Source: Glutamicibacter mishrai (GTDB taxonomy: Bacteria; Actinomycetota; Actinomycetes; Actinomycetales; Micrococcaceae). Taken from it: 64,000 nt of DNA. The translations under genes and the position numbers were made by a program. Below the pieces are notes generated by a model. The model searched no databases and had not been told where the DNA came from. It worked only from the letters and a program-made list of their open reading frames with translations. Position 1 is the first letter of the stretch, and each line of letters opens with the position of its first letter. Below are positions 15,960 through 25,378 of the stretch, in pieces. The stretch covers positions 62,001-126,000 of the forward strand of contig NZ_CP032549.1 in assembly GCF_012221945.1 (NCBI RefSeq), read 5' to 3'.

Positions 15960-16655
15960 TCAGGACATGAACATGCGCGCACGCTGGTGCTCATGGCGCA
16001 TCTGGGCTATTTCCAACCCGGGGGTGGCGACACCCAAATCCCGGTCATCCAGGGTGTAAATCCTTGCGACCGCCGCGTTGACCGTCTCATGCATTTGGCG
16101 AATCACGCGCTGTCCAGCGTCTTGTCCCAAGGGGATGGCACGAATCGCGTTCTGTGTCAGGCTGGTAGCCGTTGAGAACAGGTAGCTGCCAAGCGCATCC
16201 GCCAGCGGGGCACCTGCACCGCGTGCAGCCAATGCATAGGCGATGGCTGGATGCCCTGTGCAGATCCCTGAGCGGATTGCTTCCTGATAGCTCTGCAATG
16301 CTGGGACCGGGAAGCCGGCCAGCGCGACTGCGAGCATTCGCGCTCCCATTTTCTGTGCCGCGATGCGCAACTGGCGGGGCAATGCCGAGGCATGAATGAG
16401 CTGGTCTAATTCGACGATGCGTGAATCGTCCTCTGCTTCGAAGGCAAGACGCAGCAGCAATCCGTCGGTATAGGACAGTGATTGCTGCAAAAACAGCCGC
16501 AGCCACTGGGCGAAACTCGCTTCGTCATGCACATGCCCGGTGTCCAGATACGATTCCATCCCGAAGGAGTGGCTGAAAGCTCCGGTGGGCAACGCCGAGT
16601 CGGATAGCTGCATCAGCGTCAGCAGATAACCGGAATTAGTGGGTGTGGTCTGCAT
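15960..16655 (-). CDS. ureF: Urease accessory protein UreF
   Basis: 231 residues, all-helical. UreF gates the GTPase activity of UreG and bridges it to UreD-urease. Family marks: [21 protein letters not shown] (21 residues; core [15 protein letters not shown], about 17-31) and the C-terminal helices with [11 protein letters not shown]. Overlaps the 3' end of ureE by 20 bp, so the two are probably translationally coupled. All residues of the family core seem present; no anomaly. Confidence 0.93.
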   Translation of the reverse strand: MQTTPTNSGYLLTLMQLSDSALPTGAFSHSFGMESYLDTGHVHDEASFAQWLRLFLQQSLSYTDGLLLRLAFEAEDDSRIVELDQLIHASALPRQLRIAAQKMGARMLAVALAGFPVPALQSYQEAIRSGICTGHPAIAYALAARGAGAPLADALGSYLFSTATSLTQNAIRAIPLGQDAGQRVIRQMHETVNAAVARIYTLDDRDLGVATPGLEIAQMRHEHQRARMFMS

Positions 16656-17109
16656 GCCGGAAGGGAACGGGCATGACGCGTTCCTGTCGCTCGTACGGTG
16701 CCTGATGGTGCTTCAGGAAATCCTCGACGGTGTGATCGTATTGAACCACCATCACTTCGGCCCCATATTCTGATTCCGCGTCAAAGAATTGCGCTTGCAG
16801 GTGACGGTTCCCCAGCGAATGGGCGATGAACCCCATTTCAAAGATGGTCCGCGGCGCGATCACCAGCACATCTGTTGGCAAGACGGAAATGGTGATGAGG
16901 TCCTTTTCCGAGACCAGCAGGACGTCGCCATCGCGCAGGTCAGGTCCAGGTGCGAGGCGCAGGCCCAGTTCCCGACCGTGGTCAGTCGTCACTCGCTGGA
17001 TTCGCTTCACCAAATCGGCGCTGGGCAGAACCACTTTTTCGTGATGCCGCCCTTCGAGCAGCTCACGGCTTTCCTCGTGGATATTTCCCACGAGTTTTTC
17101 AATAATCAT
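16636..17109 (-). CDS. ureE: Urease accessory nickel metallochaperone UreE
   Basis: 157 residues. The N-terminal peptide-binding domain contains RIQRVTTDHGRELGLRL, and the C-terminal domain carries the nickel-binding His of GFIAHSLGNRHLQAQ (about 93-107). The C-terminal tail has only a short His cluster (RHADHTH), far less than the His-rich tails of Klebsiella-type UreE, so nickel storage capacity should be low. It sits 32 bp after ureC and overlaps ureF. Confidence 0.92.
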   Translation of the reverse strand: MIIEKLVGNIHEESRELLEGRHHEKVVLPSADLVKRIQRVTTDHGRELGLRLAPGPDLRDGDVLLVSEKDLITISVLPTDVLVIAPRTIFEMGFIAHSLGNRHLQAQFFDAESEYGAEVMVVQYDHTVEDFLKHHQAPYERQERVMPVPFRHADHTH

Positions 17110-17141
17110 CGTTCTCCTAGAAAGAATTCCTTGTTCTGCGG

Positions 17142-18854
17142 TTAGAACAGGAAGTATCGCTGTGTCATCGGCAGTTCGCTAGCGGGCTCGCAGGTAGCCA
17201 ATTCACCGTCGACAAACACTTGGTAGGTTTCGGCGTCGACCTTGATCTCCGGCGTATTGCCGTTGTGCTTGAGATCTGCTTTGGCCAGCCCGCGAATGCC
17301 CTTGCATGGGCGGATGACTTTGCGAAGGCCAAGTTGCGCTGGGACTCCCTCCTCGATAGCAGCCTGGGACATGAAAGTAATTGAGCTTTCAAAAACGGCA
17401 CTACCCATTGATCCGAAGCTCGGGCGCATGGTTCGTGGCTGAGGAGTCGGAATCGAAGCGTTCGAGTCACCCATGATTGACTGGACGATCATGCCGCCCT
17501 TGATAATCAGCTCTGGCTTGACTCCGAAGAAGGCAGGATCCCACAAGACGAGGTCGGCAAATTTGCCTTCTTCTACGCTGCCGATGGATTCCGCGATGCC
17601 GTGGGCGATGGCCGGGTTGATCGTGTATTTGGCAACGTAGCGTTTCAGGCGTTCGTTGTCGCCGATTTCAGGATCACCAGCCAACTTCCCGCGTTGGCGC
17701 TTCATGGAATCGGCGACCTGCCAGGTACGCAGCACCACTTCGCCGACTCGGCCCATGGCCTGGGAATCAGACGAGGTAATCGAAAAGACTCCAATATCGT
17801 GCAAGACATCTTCGGCGGCAATGGTCTCCGGACGAATTCGTGAATCAGCGAATGCCACGTCTTCCGGGATGTCGGGGTTCAAGTGATGGCAGACCATCAG
17901 CATGTCGAGGTGTTCGTCAACCGTATTGCCGGTATAAGGCAACGTCGGGTTTGTGGAGGCAGGGATGACATTGGGCAACCCGGCCATGCGGATGATGTCT
18001 GGCGCATGGCCGCCACCGGCACCTTCAGTGTGGAAGGTGTGGATGACTCGTCCGGCAATGGCCTCGATGGTGTCTTCTACGAATCCGCATTCGTTCAAGG
18101 TATCCGTATGGATGGCTACCTGGACGTCGAACTTGTCGGCGACTTTCAAGGAGGTATCGATTGAAGAGGTGGTAGCTCCCCAGTCTTCGTGGATTTTCAG
18201 GCCGATTGCACCGGCCTTGATCTGTTCAACCAGGGGTGCCTCGTCGCTTGCGTGTCCCTTGCCAAGGAAGCCGATGTTCATCGGTAGATTTTCTACCGAT
18301 TGAAGCATGCGTGCAATATGCCAGGCGCCTGGAGTCAGACTCGTCGCCTTGGTTCCCTCGGCTGGGCCTGTTCCGCCGCCAATCATGGTAGTCGTGCCGT
18401 TTGCCAGGGCAGCTTCGACTTGGCCTGGCGAGACGAAGTGAATGTGTGTATCGATGGCACCTGCGGTGAGAATCTTATGTTCGCCAGCGATGACTTCAGT
18501 GGCTGCGCCAATAGTTATGTCAACGCCATCGGAAATGTCCGGATTGCCGGCCTTGCCGATTTTGAAAATATGCCCATCGCGCAGGGCGACGTCGGCTTTG
18601 TAAATCCCGGAATAGTCCAAGACCACCACGTTGGTGATGACGGTATCGGGGATGTCCTGGTCTCTGGTCAATCGGCCATTTTGCCCCATGCCGTCTCGGA
18701 TGACTTTTCCTCCGCCGAAGACGACTTCTTCGCCATACGTGGTGTAGTCGTGTTCGATTTCCAAAAACAGGTCAGTATCAGCCAACCGAATAGCATCGCC
18801 AGTGGTAGGGCCATACATTTCTGAATACTGCTTGCGGGTCATGTCGAAGCTCAT
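17142..18854 (-). CDS. ureC: Urease alpha subunit, catalytic
   Basis: 570 residues, standard length. Hydrolyses urea to ammonia and carbamate at a di-nickel centre. Ligand residues are visible: HIH in [11 protein letters not shown] (about 137), the carbamylated lysine in GLKIHEDWG (K about 220), HTDTLNE (about 248), [12 protein letters not shown] (about 273) and the flap MVCHHLNP with the catalytic His (about 320). No key residue is missing. ATG overlaps the TGA of ureB by 4 bp. The operon order ureABCEFGD is the common one in actinobacteria; nickel would come from the adjacent importer. Confidence 0.97.
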   Translation of the reverse strand: MSFDMTRKQYSEMYGPTTGDAIRLADTDLFLEIEHDYTTYGEEVVFGGGKVIRDGMGQNGRLTRDQDIPDTVITNVVVLDYSGIYKADVALRDGHIFKIGKAGNPDISDGVDITIGAATEVIAGEHKILTAGAIDTHIHFVSPGQVEAALANGTTTMIGGGTGPAEGTKATSLTPGAWHIARMLQSVENLPMNIGFLGKGHASDEAPLVEQIKAGAIGLKIHEDWGATTSSIDTSLKVADKFDVQVAIHTDTLNECGFVEDTIEAIAGRVIHTFHTEGAGGGHAPDIIRMAGLPNVIPASTNPTLPYTGNTVDEHLDMLMVCHHLNPDIPEDVAFADSRIRPETIAAEDVLHDIGVFSITSSDSQAMGRVGEVVLRTWQVADSMKRQRGKLAGDPEIGDNERLKRYVAKYTINPAIAHGIAESIGSVEEGKFADLVLWDPAFFGVKPELIIKGGMIVQSIMGDSNASIPTPQPRTMRPSFGSMGSAVFESSITFMSQAAIEEGVPAQLGLRKVIRPCKGIRGLAKADLKHNGNTPEIKVDAETYQVFVDGELATCEPASELPMTQRYFLF

Positions 18855-19192
18855 GACTGTTGCTCCTGGTCATTGGTGGCAGCGCTGTCCAACGGGCCTG
18901 CAACGTGGTTGCGGAAGCCATGGACCTGGCGGGCACCGGAAAATTCAACTAGGTTCACGGTTCGGGCGTCGCCCGGTTCAAAGCGGACCGCGGTCCCCGC
19001 CGGGATATCGAGGCGGAATCCTCGTGCGGCATCGCGATCGAATTCAAGTTTTGGGTTGACCTCGGCGAAGTGAAAGTGGGAACCGACCTGTACCGGACGG
19101 TCACCACGATTAACGAGTTTCAGCTCAAGTGTCTTCTGCGTCTGGTTGCAGGCGATGGGGTCGCTGCGAAGAACGTACTCTCCCGGAATCAT
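18851..19192 (-). CDS. ureB: Urease beta subunit
   Basis: 113 residues. Structural beta-barrel subunit of the (UreA-UreB-UreC)3 enzyme. It contains the family opening [14 protein letters not shown], then the conserved [18 protein letters not shown] (about 37-54) and [17 protein letters not shown] (about 80-96). It lies 27 bp after ureA; its TGA overlaps ureC. Separate ureA and ureB genes show this is the three-subunit bacterial type, not the fused Helicobacter form. Confidence 0.95.
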   Translation of the reverse strand: MIPGEYVLRSDPIACNQTQKTLELKLVNRGDRPVQVGSHFHFAEVNPKLEFDRDAARGFRLDIPAGTAVRFEPGDARTVNLVEFSGARQVHGFRNHVAGPLDSAATNDQEQQS

Positions 19193-19219
19193 AGAAACTG
19201 CCTTTCGTTTCCGCGCGAA

Positions 19220-19522
19220 CTAGCGAATTGGGTTGTGGACCGTGACGAGCTTGGTTCCGTCAGGGAAGGTTGCTTCAACCTGGACGTCGTGGATCATTTC
19301 TGCGATCCCTTCCATCACGTCTTCGCGGCTCAGGATCGTGGTCCCGTAGCTCATCAGGTCGGCCACAGAGCGACCGTCACGCGCGCCTTCAATCAACTCA
19401 TAGGTAATGATGGCGATGGATTCCGGATAGTTGAGTTTCAGCCCCCGCTCCTGGCGGCGCCGCGCCAGATCCGCGGCTACGACGATCATGAGCTTTTCTT
19501 GCTCCCTCGGCGTTAAATGCAT
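19220..19522 (-). CDS. ureA: Urease gamma subunit
   Basis: 100 residues from [11 protein letters not shown] to VTVHNPIR, exactly the family's usual extent. Start at 19522 chosen because GGGGAA lies 7 nt upstream; an ATG at 19537 would add MGNQL. Conserved [20 protein letters not shown] (20 residues, about 36-55) and [20 protein letters not shown] regions are intact. First gene of the urease operon; the promoter is expected in the 19523-19825 interval, but no clear -35/-10 pair was seen. Confidence 0.95.
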   Translation of the reverse strand: MHLTPREQEKLMIVVAADLARRRQERGLKLNYPESIAIITYELIEGARDGRSVADLMSYGTTILSREDVMEGIAEMIHDVQVEATFPDGTKLVTVHNPIR

Positions 19523-19537
19523 TAACTGATTCCCCAT

Positions 19538-19825
19538 TCAAGAGTTATTTTGACGCTCCACATTTGTACTCGGAATCGGCCAAAACTCGCCGGGAGGGCT
19601 GTGGATATGGCAAGAATAGCAGACCGCGGCATGAGCATTGACCGGGCCTCATTCACGCTTTGAATCGCTCGTCGACATAGTTTGTTTTCCCAAGACAGAT
19701 ATGAGTTTACTAAACCGAGATCACGAGCCCGGGCCTGTCCGTTTCGTCAAGATTAAGAGCTCATTACATCTATTGCCGCCACCTGCAGATTTTGCGAAGA
19801 AAAACGGTCGCGGCACGTTTGCTTC
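19538..19825. other. Intergenic stretch upstream of the urease operon
   Basis: Between ureA and the terminator of the flavoprotein gene. It should hold the urease promoter and any nitrogen- or nickel-responsive site, but no convincing hexamer pair or palindrome was found by eye. A small plus-strand frame (19638-19895) lacks a ribosome-binding site and crosses the terminator, so it was not called. Confidence 0.4.
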
Positions 19826-19886
19826 AACAGAAACTGCTCCTCGAATACCGCTGGTGCCAACAGGCTGTAGCGGATTCGAGGAGCAG
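19826..19886 (-). terminator. Intrinsic terminator of the flavoprotein gene
   Basis: Arms 19834-19852 and 19869-19886 form an 18-bp stem with one bulged A and a 16-nt loop; read on the minus strand it is followed by TTTCTGTT. It separates the flavoprotein transcript from ureA. Confidence 0.75.
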
Positions 19887-19920
19887 CAGTATTGAGGTGA
19901 ATTGCAGGATCGTTTTGGCC

Positions 19921-21645
19921 TTACTCGACGAGTTTGCCAATCTGGGATACTTCGGTAATCAGCGAGGCGATCTCTTCCGGCGCCTGAGGGAGTGGCTCAC
20001 GGACGATTCCCTGTGGAGACCACACCAGGTTCACCTGGAGCTCGGGATCAGTCAGCGGATAATCGCTACGGTTATGGCAGCCACGCGTTTCTTTTCGTTC
20101 CAAGGCGGATTCCAAAGTCGCTCGGGCTGCGAGAACCGATGATTTCAGATCAAACGCATGGCATAGATCCTGGTAGCCGGCGATATCCGGGTGAATGCCT
20201 ATATTCTTCATTCTCTGTTCTATCTCGGACAATTTCTCCAAGCCGCGCTTGAGCCCATCCTCGTTGCGGACTACGCCAGCATGAGCAGTCATCAGGTCAC
20301 GTACTGCTCGTTGCAAGCTGCGCACGTTCTCCTGCCCGTCCGAGGAAACCAGGGATTGCACTGCGTTGCGTGCGTGATCAATGGCAGCTTGCGAGCGTCG
20401 ATGGGAAGTGAGCGATCGTGAATAGTTTGCGGTTTCCTGCCCTACGATACGGCCGAATACCAAGAGCTCAATCAGTGAGTTTCCGCCAAGCCGGTTGGCT
20501 CCGTGCAATCCCGATGAAGCCTCGCCAATCGCATACAAGCCCGGCACTTCGGTTGCGTGCGTGAGCGGATCCACCCAAACACCGCCCATGGAGTAATGCG
20601 CGGTTGGAGCAATCTCGATTTTATTGTGGGTGATGTCGAGCATCTGTTCTTCCAGCATGGTCTGATAGACCCGCGGTAGCCGAGACATGATGGTTTCGCG
20701 AGGCAGGTGGGATACATCCAGCCATACACCGCCTTTGTCAGTACCCCGGCCTTCGCTGATTTCGGTGTAGGCCGCCAGAGCCACACGATCCCTGGTTGAC
20801 AGTTCCATGCGCTCCGGATCGTAGCGTTGCATGAAGCGCTCGCCCAATGCGTTGGTCAGGAACCCGCCTTCGCCGCGGGCCGCCTCAGAAATCAAGGTGC
20901 CTGCAACGGACTCTGGCTCGATGATGCCGGAGGGGTGGAACTGGACAAGCTCCGCGTCACGCAGCCTTGCACCTGCTTCCACTGCCAGGCGGAAGGAATC
21001 GCCGGTATTTTCATCGCGCCGGGAGCTGCTGCGCCGCCAGATGCGGTTATGTCCTCCAGCAGCCAGGATGACTGCATCGGCGTGGATGAGGTATCCGGTG
21101 CCAGCATTGATGTCAAAACCGTAGGCGCCAAAGATCTGTCCTTCGGCAACGAGCAATTCGGTGATGTAGACAGTGTCGAGGACCGGAATTTTGAGCTGTT
21201 CTGCACGACGGATCAAGGTCCTTTGAATTTCAAGTCCCGTGTAGTCTCCGGCGAAAGCTGTTCGACGGAACTTGTGCGCTCCAAAGAATCGTTGTGAAAT
21301 GCGTCCGTCTTCTTCACGGGCAAAGTTCATGCCGTAGCGTTCCAGGTCCTCGATGCCTCGCTGCGCTCCCTGGGCGACAACTTGCACGGTTCGCGGGTCC
21401 GCCAGGTAGTAGCTTTCTTTGATGGTGTCGGCAGCATGCTGCTGCCAGCTGTCCTCTTCGTCCATCGTTGCCAATGCGGCGTTGATACCTCCTGCGGCGA
21501 GCGAGGTGTGAGCATCATGTTTTGGACGCTTGCCCACGGCCAGGACATCGGTTCCCAATTCGGCCAGTTCGATGGCTGCTCGCAGCCCCGAACCGCCGGT
21601 TCCGATGACGAGTACTGATGTGGTTATCTGCTGTTCTGTTCTCAT
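19921..21645 (-). CDS. Orphan FAD-dependent succinate dehydrogenase/fumarate reductase-like flavoprotein
   Basis: About 574 residues. FAD-binding VLVIGTGGSGLRAA (about 11-24); DAHTSLAAGGINAAL places His46 where SdhA/FrdA bind FAD covalently, whereas NadB has no His there. The catalytic region includes AELVQFHPSGI, an STRDRVALAAY arginine segment, APTAHYSMGGV (substrate His), and GLHGANRLGGNSLIELLVFGR (21; core GANRLGGNSLIELLVFG). The C-terminal helical domain is complete. No iron-sulfur or membrane-anchor subunit lies beside it, so it may act as a soluble aspartate oxidase or fumarate reductase. Start 21645 (MRTEQQITTS) has GGAAAAC upstream; 21696 is possible. Divergent from the LysR gene, which likely controls it. 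Confidence 0.8.
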   Translation of the reverse strand: MRTEQQITTSVLVIGTGGSGLRAAIELAELGTDVLAVGKRPKHDAHTSLAAGGINAALATMDEEDSWQQHAADTIKESYYLADPRTVQVVAQGAQRGIEDLERYGMNFAREEDGRISQRFFGAHKFRRTAFAGDYTGLEIQRTLIRRAEQLKIPVLDTVYITELLVAEGQIFGAYGFDINAGTGYLIHADAVILAAGGHNRIWRRSSSRRDENTGDSFRLAVEAGARLRDAELVQFHPSGIIEPESVAGTLISEAARGEGGFLTNALGERFMQRYDPERMELSTRDRVALAAYTEISEGRGTDKGGVWLDVSHLPRETIMSRLPRVYQTMLEEQMLDITHNKIEIAPTAHYSMGGVWVDPLTHATEVPGLYAIGEASSGLHGANRLGGNSLIELLVFGRIVGQETANYSRSLTSHRRSQAAIDHARNAVQSLVSSDGQENVRSLQRAVRDLMTAHAGVVRNEDGLKRGLEKLSEIEQRMKNIGIHPDIAGYQDLCHAFDLKSSVLAARATLESALERKETRGCHNRSDYPLTDPELQVNLVWSPQGIVREPLPQAPEEIASLITEVSQIGKLVE

Positions 21646-21703
21646 GTTTTCCAGCATCCGCTGAGCCCGATAATACGTCCAATGAATTATCTTCATGCTT
21701 ACG

Positions 21704-21718
21704 ATAGCGATAGGCTAT
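21704..21718. promoter_or_regulatory. LysR-type box (T-N11-A) in the divergent promoter
   Basis: ATAGC-N5-GCTAT is a perfect inverted repeat containing the T-N11-A pattern (21705-21717). It overlaps the putative -10 (TAGGCT, 21711-21716) of the LysR gene, whose ATG follows six bases later at 21723. This geometry suits autorepression plus control of the divergent flavoprotein gene. Outer arms CATGCT (21694-21699) and AGCATG (21720-21725) extend the symmetry. Confidence 0.6.
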
Positions 21719-21722
21719 TAGC

Positions 21723-22649
21723 ATGAATCTAGAGCAGTTGAGGGGCTTTATCACGATTGCCGAAGTGGGCCACTTCACTCGCGCGGCAGAGCTTTTGCAC
21801 CTTGCGCAGCCTTCGCTGAGCCGTCAGATTTCCACCCTGGAACAAGAACTGGGTTCCGAGCTCTTCCACCGTGCTCGAGGAAATATCTCACTCACTGCGG
21901 CGGGCCAAACACTGCTTCCGCGTGCCAGGCGCATGCTTGCCGATGAAGAGACCATCAGAAGCGAAATGGCGGATTTGGCAGGACTGCGGCGTGGCCGGGT
22001 TCGCCTCGGAGCACCGCCCACCCTTTGCGTTTCACTGGTTGCCGAAGTGCTGGAGGCCTTCCACAACCACTACCCCGGCGTTCAGCTGCAGATCTTCGAA
22101 GCCGGGTCGCATCGACTGCTGGAGCAATTGAGCGGCGGCGAACTGGACCTTGCACTGATCGTCACGTCGGAACACGCAGTGAACGACCAGCACTTGCAAA
22201 ATCGCCCACTGTTGGAAGAGCAACTCGTGGTAATCGACTCGCTAGACCGTCCGCGCTTGCCAAATACCACTGAACTGGATCTCCGCACACTGGCTCCTGT
22301 GCCGCAATTGGCTTTCTCCCACAGCTACGACCTCAGAGCCAGCACCATGCAGGCTTACAAGAACGCAGGCATTGCGCCGAATATCGTTGTTGAGGGCGGC
22401 GAAATGGACGCCGTATTGCGCTTTGTCGAGCGCGGTTTAGGGGTCGCTGTGGTACCGGCTACCGTGGCATTGGAGACCCCGGGAGTTCGCGCGATGCCCT
22501 TACGCGACCCGCAGCTTTCCCGCACAGTCGGATTGGCTCACCGGCGCGATGTGTCGTTGACTCGTGCATCCACGGCCATGCATGAGTTGATCGAAAAGAC
22601 AGCGATCACTCTTGCTGCTCGGCATGAGCAAATTACTGCGCTACTTTAA
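21723..22649 (+). CDS. LysR-family transcriptional regulator
   Basis: 308 residues. The N-terminal winged HTH (MNLEQLRGFITIAEVGHFTR, then AAELLHLAQPSLSRQISTLEQELGSELFHR) spans about 1-62 and the effector-binding domain about 88-295 (RRGRVRLGAPPTLCVSLVAEVL). HTH residues AQPSLSRQI are canonical. It is divergent from the flavoprotein gene with a T-N11-A box between, so it probably regulates that gene in response to a small organic acid; the effector is unknown. The start looks leaderless (TAGGCT-N6-ATG). The 3' end overlaps the convergent pentapeptide-repeat gene by 17 bp. Confidence 0.88.
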   Translation: MNLEQLRGFITIAEVGHFTRAAELLHLAQPSLSRQISTLEQELGSELFHRARGNISLTAAGQTLLPRARRMLADEETIRSEMADLAGLRRGRVRLGAPPTLCVSLVAEVLEAFHNHYPGVQLQIFEAGSHRLLEQLSGGELDLALIVTSEHAVNDQHLQNRPLLEEQLVVIDSLDRPRLPNTTELDLRTLAPVPQLAFSHSYDLRASTMQAYKNAGIAPNIVVEGGEMDAVLRFVERGLGVAVVPATVALETPGVRAMPLRDPQLSRTVGLAHRRDVSLTRASTAMHELIEKTAITLAARHEQITALL

Positions 22650-23262
22650 TCCCCAGATGTTTCGCCATGTCCTCTGCCAACAGGCTCAACTGCAGGGTGT
22701 TGATGCGAGCGCCGCGCATATTTTCCAGCCCGTCCGCCTGGGTGAAGTCCAGCCCTTGCAAGTCGACATCTCGAAGTTGCGCCCCTGCGCAGTTGATGAC
22801 GGTAGACCTTGAGTCAATGAATTCCACGCGTTGAATTTGACCGCCAAAGTCGATCTCCTCGAATTGGCAATGGCGGAAGACCACGTCCCGGACTTTGGCC
22901 TGGCGCAGGTTCAGCCACCCGAATTTGCAGTTCTCGAAAACGACGCCGTCCAACTCGGCTTCTGCAAAGTCGGCTGAACCGAATCTGCTGTGTTCCACGC
23001 GCACGTCATTGAAGAATGCGCCAGCCGCGTTCAGCGAAGGGGCATTGATTTGCTCCAATTCGCATTGCAGGAGCCGGGCGTTTCGCAGATTTTCGAGCGC
23101 CACCGAAGTAAACAGGCACTCTTCCGCACGGGCATCATCCGCCTGGACAGGATCATCGATATTCGCAAAGCGCAACAGCTCGACGTATTCTCCACCGCTG
23201 AGATCCCCCGCATATCCGGCTGCCAATTCAGGCAAAGTGAAGGTGCGGATTTTGGGGGCCAT
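22633..23262 (-). CDS. Pentapeptide-repeat protein
   Basis: 209 residues. From about residue 45 to 185 the sequence follows the five-residue A(D/N)LXX-type rhythm with hydrophobic centre residues (SADFAEAELDGVVFENCKF, GWLNLRQAKVRDVVFRHCQF, QLRDVDLQGLDFTQAD), which builds a right-handed quadrilateral beta-helix. Some such proteins (MfpA, Qnr) mimic DNA and shield gyrase; others have unknown roles. Here there is no fluoroquinolone-linked neighbour, so no function is assigned. AAGGA precedes the ATG by 9 nt. Convergent, overlapping by 17 bp, with the LysR gene. Confidence 0.8.
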   Translation of the reverse strand: MAPKIRTFTLPELAAGYAGDLSGGEYVELLRFANIDDPVQADDARAEECLFTSVALENLRNARLLQCELEQINAPSLNAAGAFFNDVRVEHSRFGSADFAEAELDGVVFENCKFGWLNLRQAKVRDVVFRHCQFEEIDFGGQIQRVEFIDSRSTVINCAGAQLRDVDLQGLDFTQADGLENMRGARINTLQLSLLAEDMAKHLGIKVAQ

Positions 23263-23386
23263 CGGGGCAGTCCTTAGAAAGAAACGGAATCCATGTCAAG
23301 GATTCGACAATATCAGTTAACCCCCGCCAATCCGCGAACGGCTGGTTGCCTTGCCTATTTGAGCAGCATCCCGGATGCAACGCGTT

Positions 23387-23423
23387 GCAGGACTACCGCC
23401 GGTTTCACGAACCGGCGTCCTGC
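23387..23423. terminator. GC-rich hairpin downstream of the VOC gene
   Basis: GCAGGAC...CGCCGGTT pairs with AACCGGCG...TCCTGC across a 5-nt loop with a small bulge. No T-tract follows on either strand, so termination activity is uncertain. Confidence 0.4.
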
Positions 23424-23437
23424 AGTGCCTGCCCGGC

Positions 23438-24313
23438 TTAGAACTCGTCAATCACCAGTTTCTTCATGCCCAGCATGTGCTCGAAAGCTCCAGGACGCTC
23501 CATGAGCTCACCCATATTCGATGGCACGATTTGCCAGCTGACACCGAACTTATCCGTAAGCCACCCGCAGGCTTCGGCTTCCGGGACGGCCGAGAGCGCA
23601 TCCCAAACCCGATCAATCTCTTCTTGGCCTTCACAAGGCCATTCCAAGGAAACCCCTGGAGTGAAAGAGAAGTCTTGTGCAACGCCGGAATCCATGGCTG
23701 CCACGAGATCGTCACCCAAGGAGAATTGGGCAAACATCAACGATTCTGCTGTAGCAACTTCGATTGCCTGCCCATAAGGGAACGCACTGTCAAGCTTGGC
23801 CCCGAGCACTACTGAGTAGTACGCAATAGCTTCAGCGGCGCGGTTCTGGGCGGCGCCGCCAAACATCAACGACGGCATGACCCGGGCCGCGTCTTGCACC
23901 GGCTCGGTGGACTCCATCAGCTGCCAGGAAACTCCGTACTTGTCGCTGACCCAGCCATAACGTGTGCTGAACGGATACGCATCCAAAGGCATCAGCACGT
24001 TTCCGCCTTCCGACAATGCCGCCCAGGTAGCATCAAGGGCGTCACGTTCGTCGCTGTTGAAGCTGAGGATCATGGAAATCGAGGCGTTCGGAGAAAACTC
24101 GCCACCGGCGTTGATCAGCGTGATCTTCGTTCCGCGAACCCAGACCGAAACAGTCAGTGCCTTGCCAGCAAACGGCTGTTGAAAATCGAGCAGTCCTTCG
24201 GTGGGATAGCGTGATTCAATTTCTGATTTGGCCTCCGGCAGCGCTGAGGCATAGAACTCTCCAGCTTCCTCAGCTGTTCCCTGCATCCAAAGATTGACGG
24301 TGAGCTTTTGCAT
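23438..24313 (-). CDS. Tandem VOC (PhnB-like, glyoxalase/bleomycin-resistance fold) protein
   Basis: 291 residues made of two copies of a PhnB-like VOC module (about 1-130 and 150-285). Each copy has the family ending: RYGWVSDKYGVSWQLM in the first, CGWLTDKFGVSWQIVPS in the second. The N-terminus KLTVNLWMQGTAEEAGEFY is the usual VOC/3-demethylubiquinone methyltransferase-like opening. These proteins are often annotated as glyoxalase-like without known substrate. The start at 24313 (MQKLTVNLW) is supported by GAGG 7 nt upstream; a start at 24349 would add 12 residues. Stand-alone gene. Confidence 0.82.
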   Translation of the reverse strand: MQKLTVNLWMQGTAEEAGEFYASALPEAKSEIESRYPTEGLLDFQQPFAGKALTVSVWVRGTKITLINAGGEFSPNASISMILSFNSDERDALDATWAALSEGGNVLMPLDAYPFSTRYGWVSDKYGVSWQLMESTEPVQDAARVMPSLMFGGAAQNRAAEAIAYYSVVLGAKLDSAFPYGQAIEVATAESLMFAQFSLGDDLVAAMDSGVAQDFSFTPGVSLEWPCEGQEEIDRVWDALSAVPEAEACGWLTDKFGVSWQIVPSNMGELMERPGAFEHMLGMKKLVIDEF

Positions 24314-24382
24314 GACGAAACCTCTCGGGTAACTGAATGACGTTTTCAAGGTACCGCGAAGTCTGCGGGAAGAACAGGAAGA

Positions 24383-25246
24383 TCAGTGAACTTTTAGTCC
24401 GACTTCACCGCTAGGTTCTTCGCCGTTTTCCCGGCCGATAAAGTCATCCATCGAATGGTAAACGCCGATAACCTTGTCCGCCACGAAATCCCAAGCAGGA
24501 CGAGGCAGAACACCGCGCAGAAACTGTCCCAGTTTGCTGGTCCATGGCATGAGCACCAAAGGCTGAGCGGCGAGCATGGCTCGCCATGCCCGATCGACAA
24601 CCCTTTGAGGTTCCATGATCGGTGTGAACAGCATGGACCGGGCGCCGGCGAACATGCCGGTTGAAATGTATGTGGGGCAAATAGTGCTGACCGCAATCGA
24701 GTCATCAGCTTCCAGTTCCAGGCGCAGGGAATCGCTCCATGAAAGCGCGGCGGCTTTGGATGCCGCGTATACGCTCATGTTCGGATTCGACACCAGGGCC
24801 GCAGCAGAGGCCATGGTGAGCACGCGCCCATGGCCGCTTCGCCGCAGCTGAGGCAGCAAGGCATGGGTCAGATACATTGGAGCTAGCGCATTGATGTGCA
24901 TCGTGGCGGTAATCTGCGAGGCCTGGTGCCGGTCAAATGACGTTCCAGTGATGACTCCCGCATTATTGACAAGGACATCCACGCCACCGCTGTCCACGGC
25001 GCTCTGCGCGTACCGCTGGATTTGTGCTGGGTCCGCGAGGTCCACTACCTGCGCCTCTACATTGGCTTCCAGCAAGCGCAATTCCGCTAGCGCTTTTTCC
25101 AGCTTGGGCTTATCTATATCCCAGAGGATTACTCGGGCTGCGCCTTCCAGACAGGCTTGTTTTGCGAAAAGAAATCCCATTCCCTGCGCTGCGCCGGTGA
25201 CCAAGACATGCAAACCAGCTACCGAATCTAGTGGAACTTTTGCCAT
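24383..25246 (-). CDS. Short-chain dehydrogenase/reductase (SDR)
   Basis: 287 residues, classical SDR. Cofactor motif TGAAQGMGFLFA (about 17-28; TGxxxGxG), NNAG at NNAGVITG (about 93), catalytic Ser in TMASAAAL (about 146) and YxxxK in YAASKAAAL (about 160-164). An acidic residue at the end of beta-2 (WDIDKPKL) points to NAD(H). The C-terminal extension (about 230-287, VLMPWTSKLGQFLRGVLP) resembles the membrane-associated retinol-dehydrogenase-like SDRs found near acyl-CoA enzymes. GGAGTCAGAG precedes the ATG. Divergent from the Lrp gene. Substrate unknown. Confidence 0.85.
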   Translation of the reverse strand: MAKVPLDSVAGLHVLVTGAAQGMGFLFAKQACLEGAARVILWDIDKPKLEKALAELRLLEANVEAQVVDLADPAQIQRYAQSAVDSGGVDVLVNNAGVITGTSFDRHQASQITATMHINALAPMYLTHALLPQLRRSGHGRVLTMASAAALVSNPNMSVYAASKAAALSWSDSLRLELEADDSIAVSTICPTYISTGMFAGARSMLFTPIMEPQRVVDRAWRAMLAAQPLVLMPWTSKLGQFLRGVLPRPAWDFVADKVIGVYHSMDDFIGRENGEEPSGEVGLKVH

Positions 25247-25378
25247 CTCTGACTCCTTGAGCTCAAATTTAGTCCAGAGTACCGCGTGATGCAGGTTACT
25301 GCTCGCAGCTAAACCTCATCACTTCCAGATTGGCGGGTTAACCTTGGATGACTAACTTCAATCTTTGAAAGGACTACT

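Noticed and set aside
19638..19895. Plus-strand frame of 85 codons upstream of ureA
   Set aside because: Runs through the terminator hairpin of the flavoprotein gene and lacks a ribosome-binding site.
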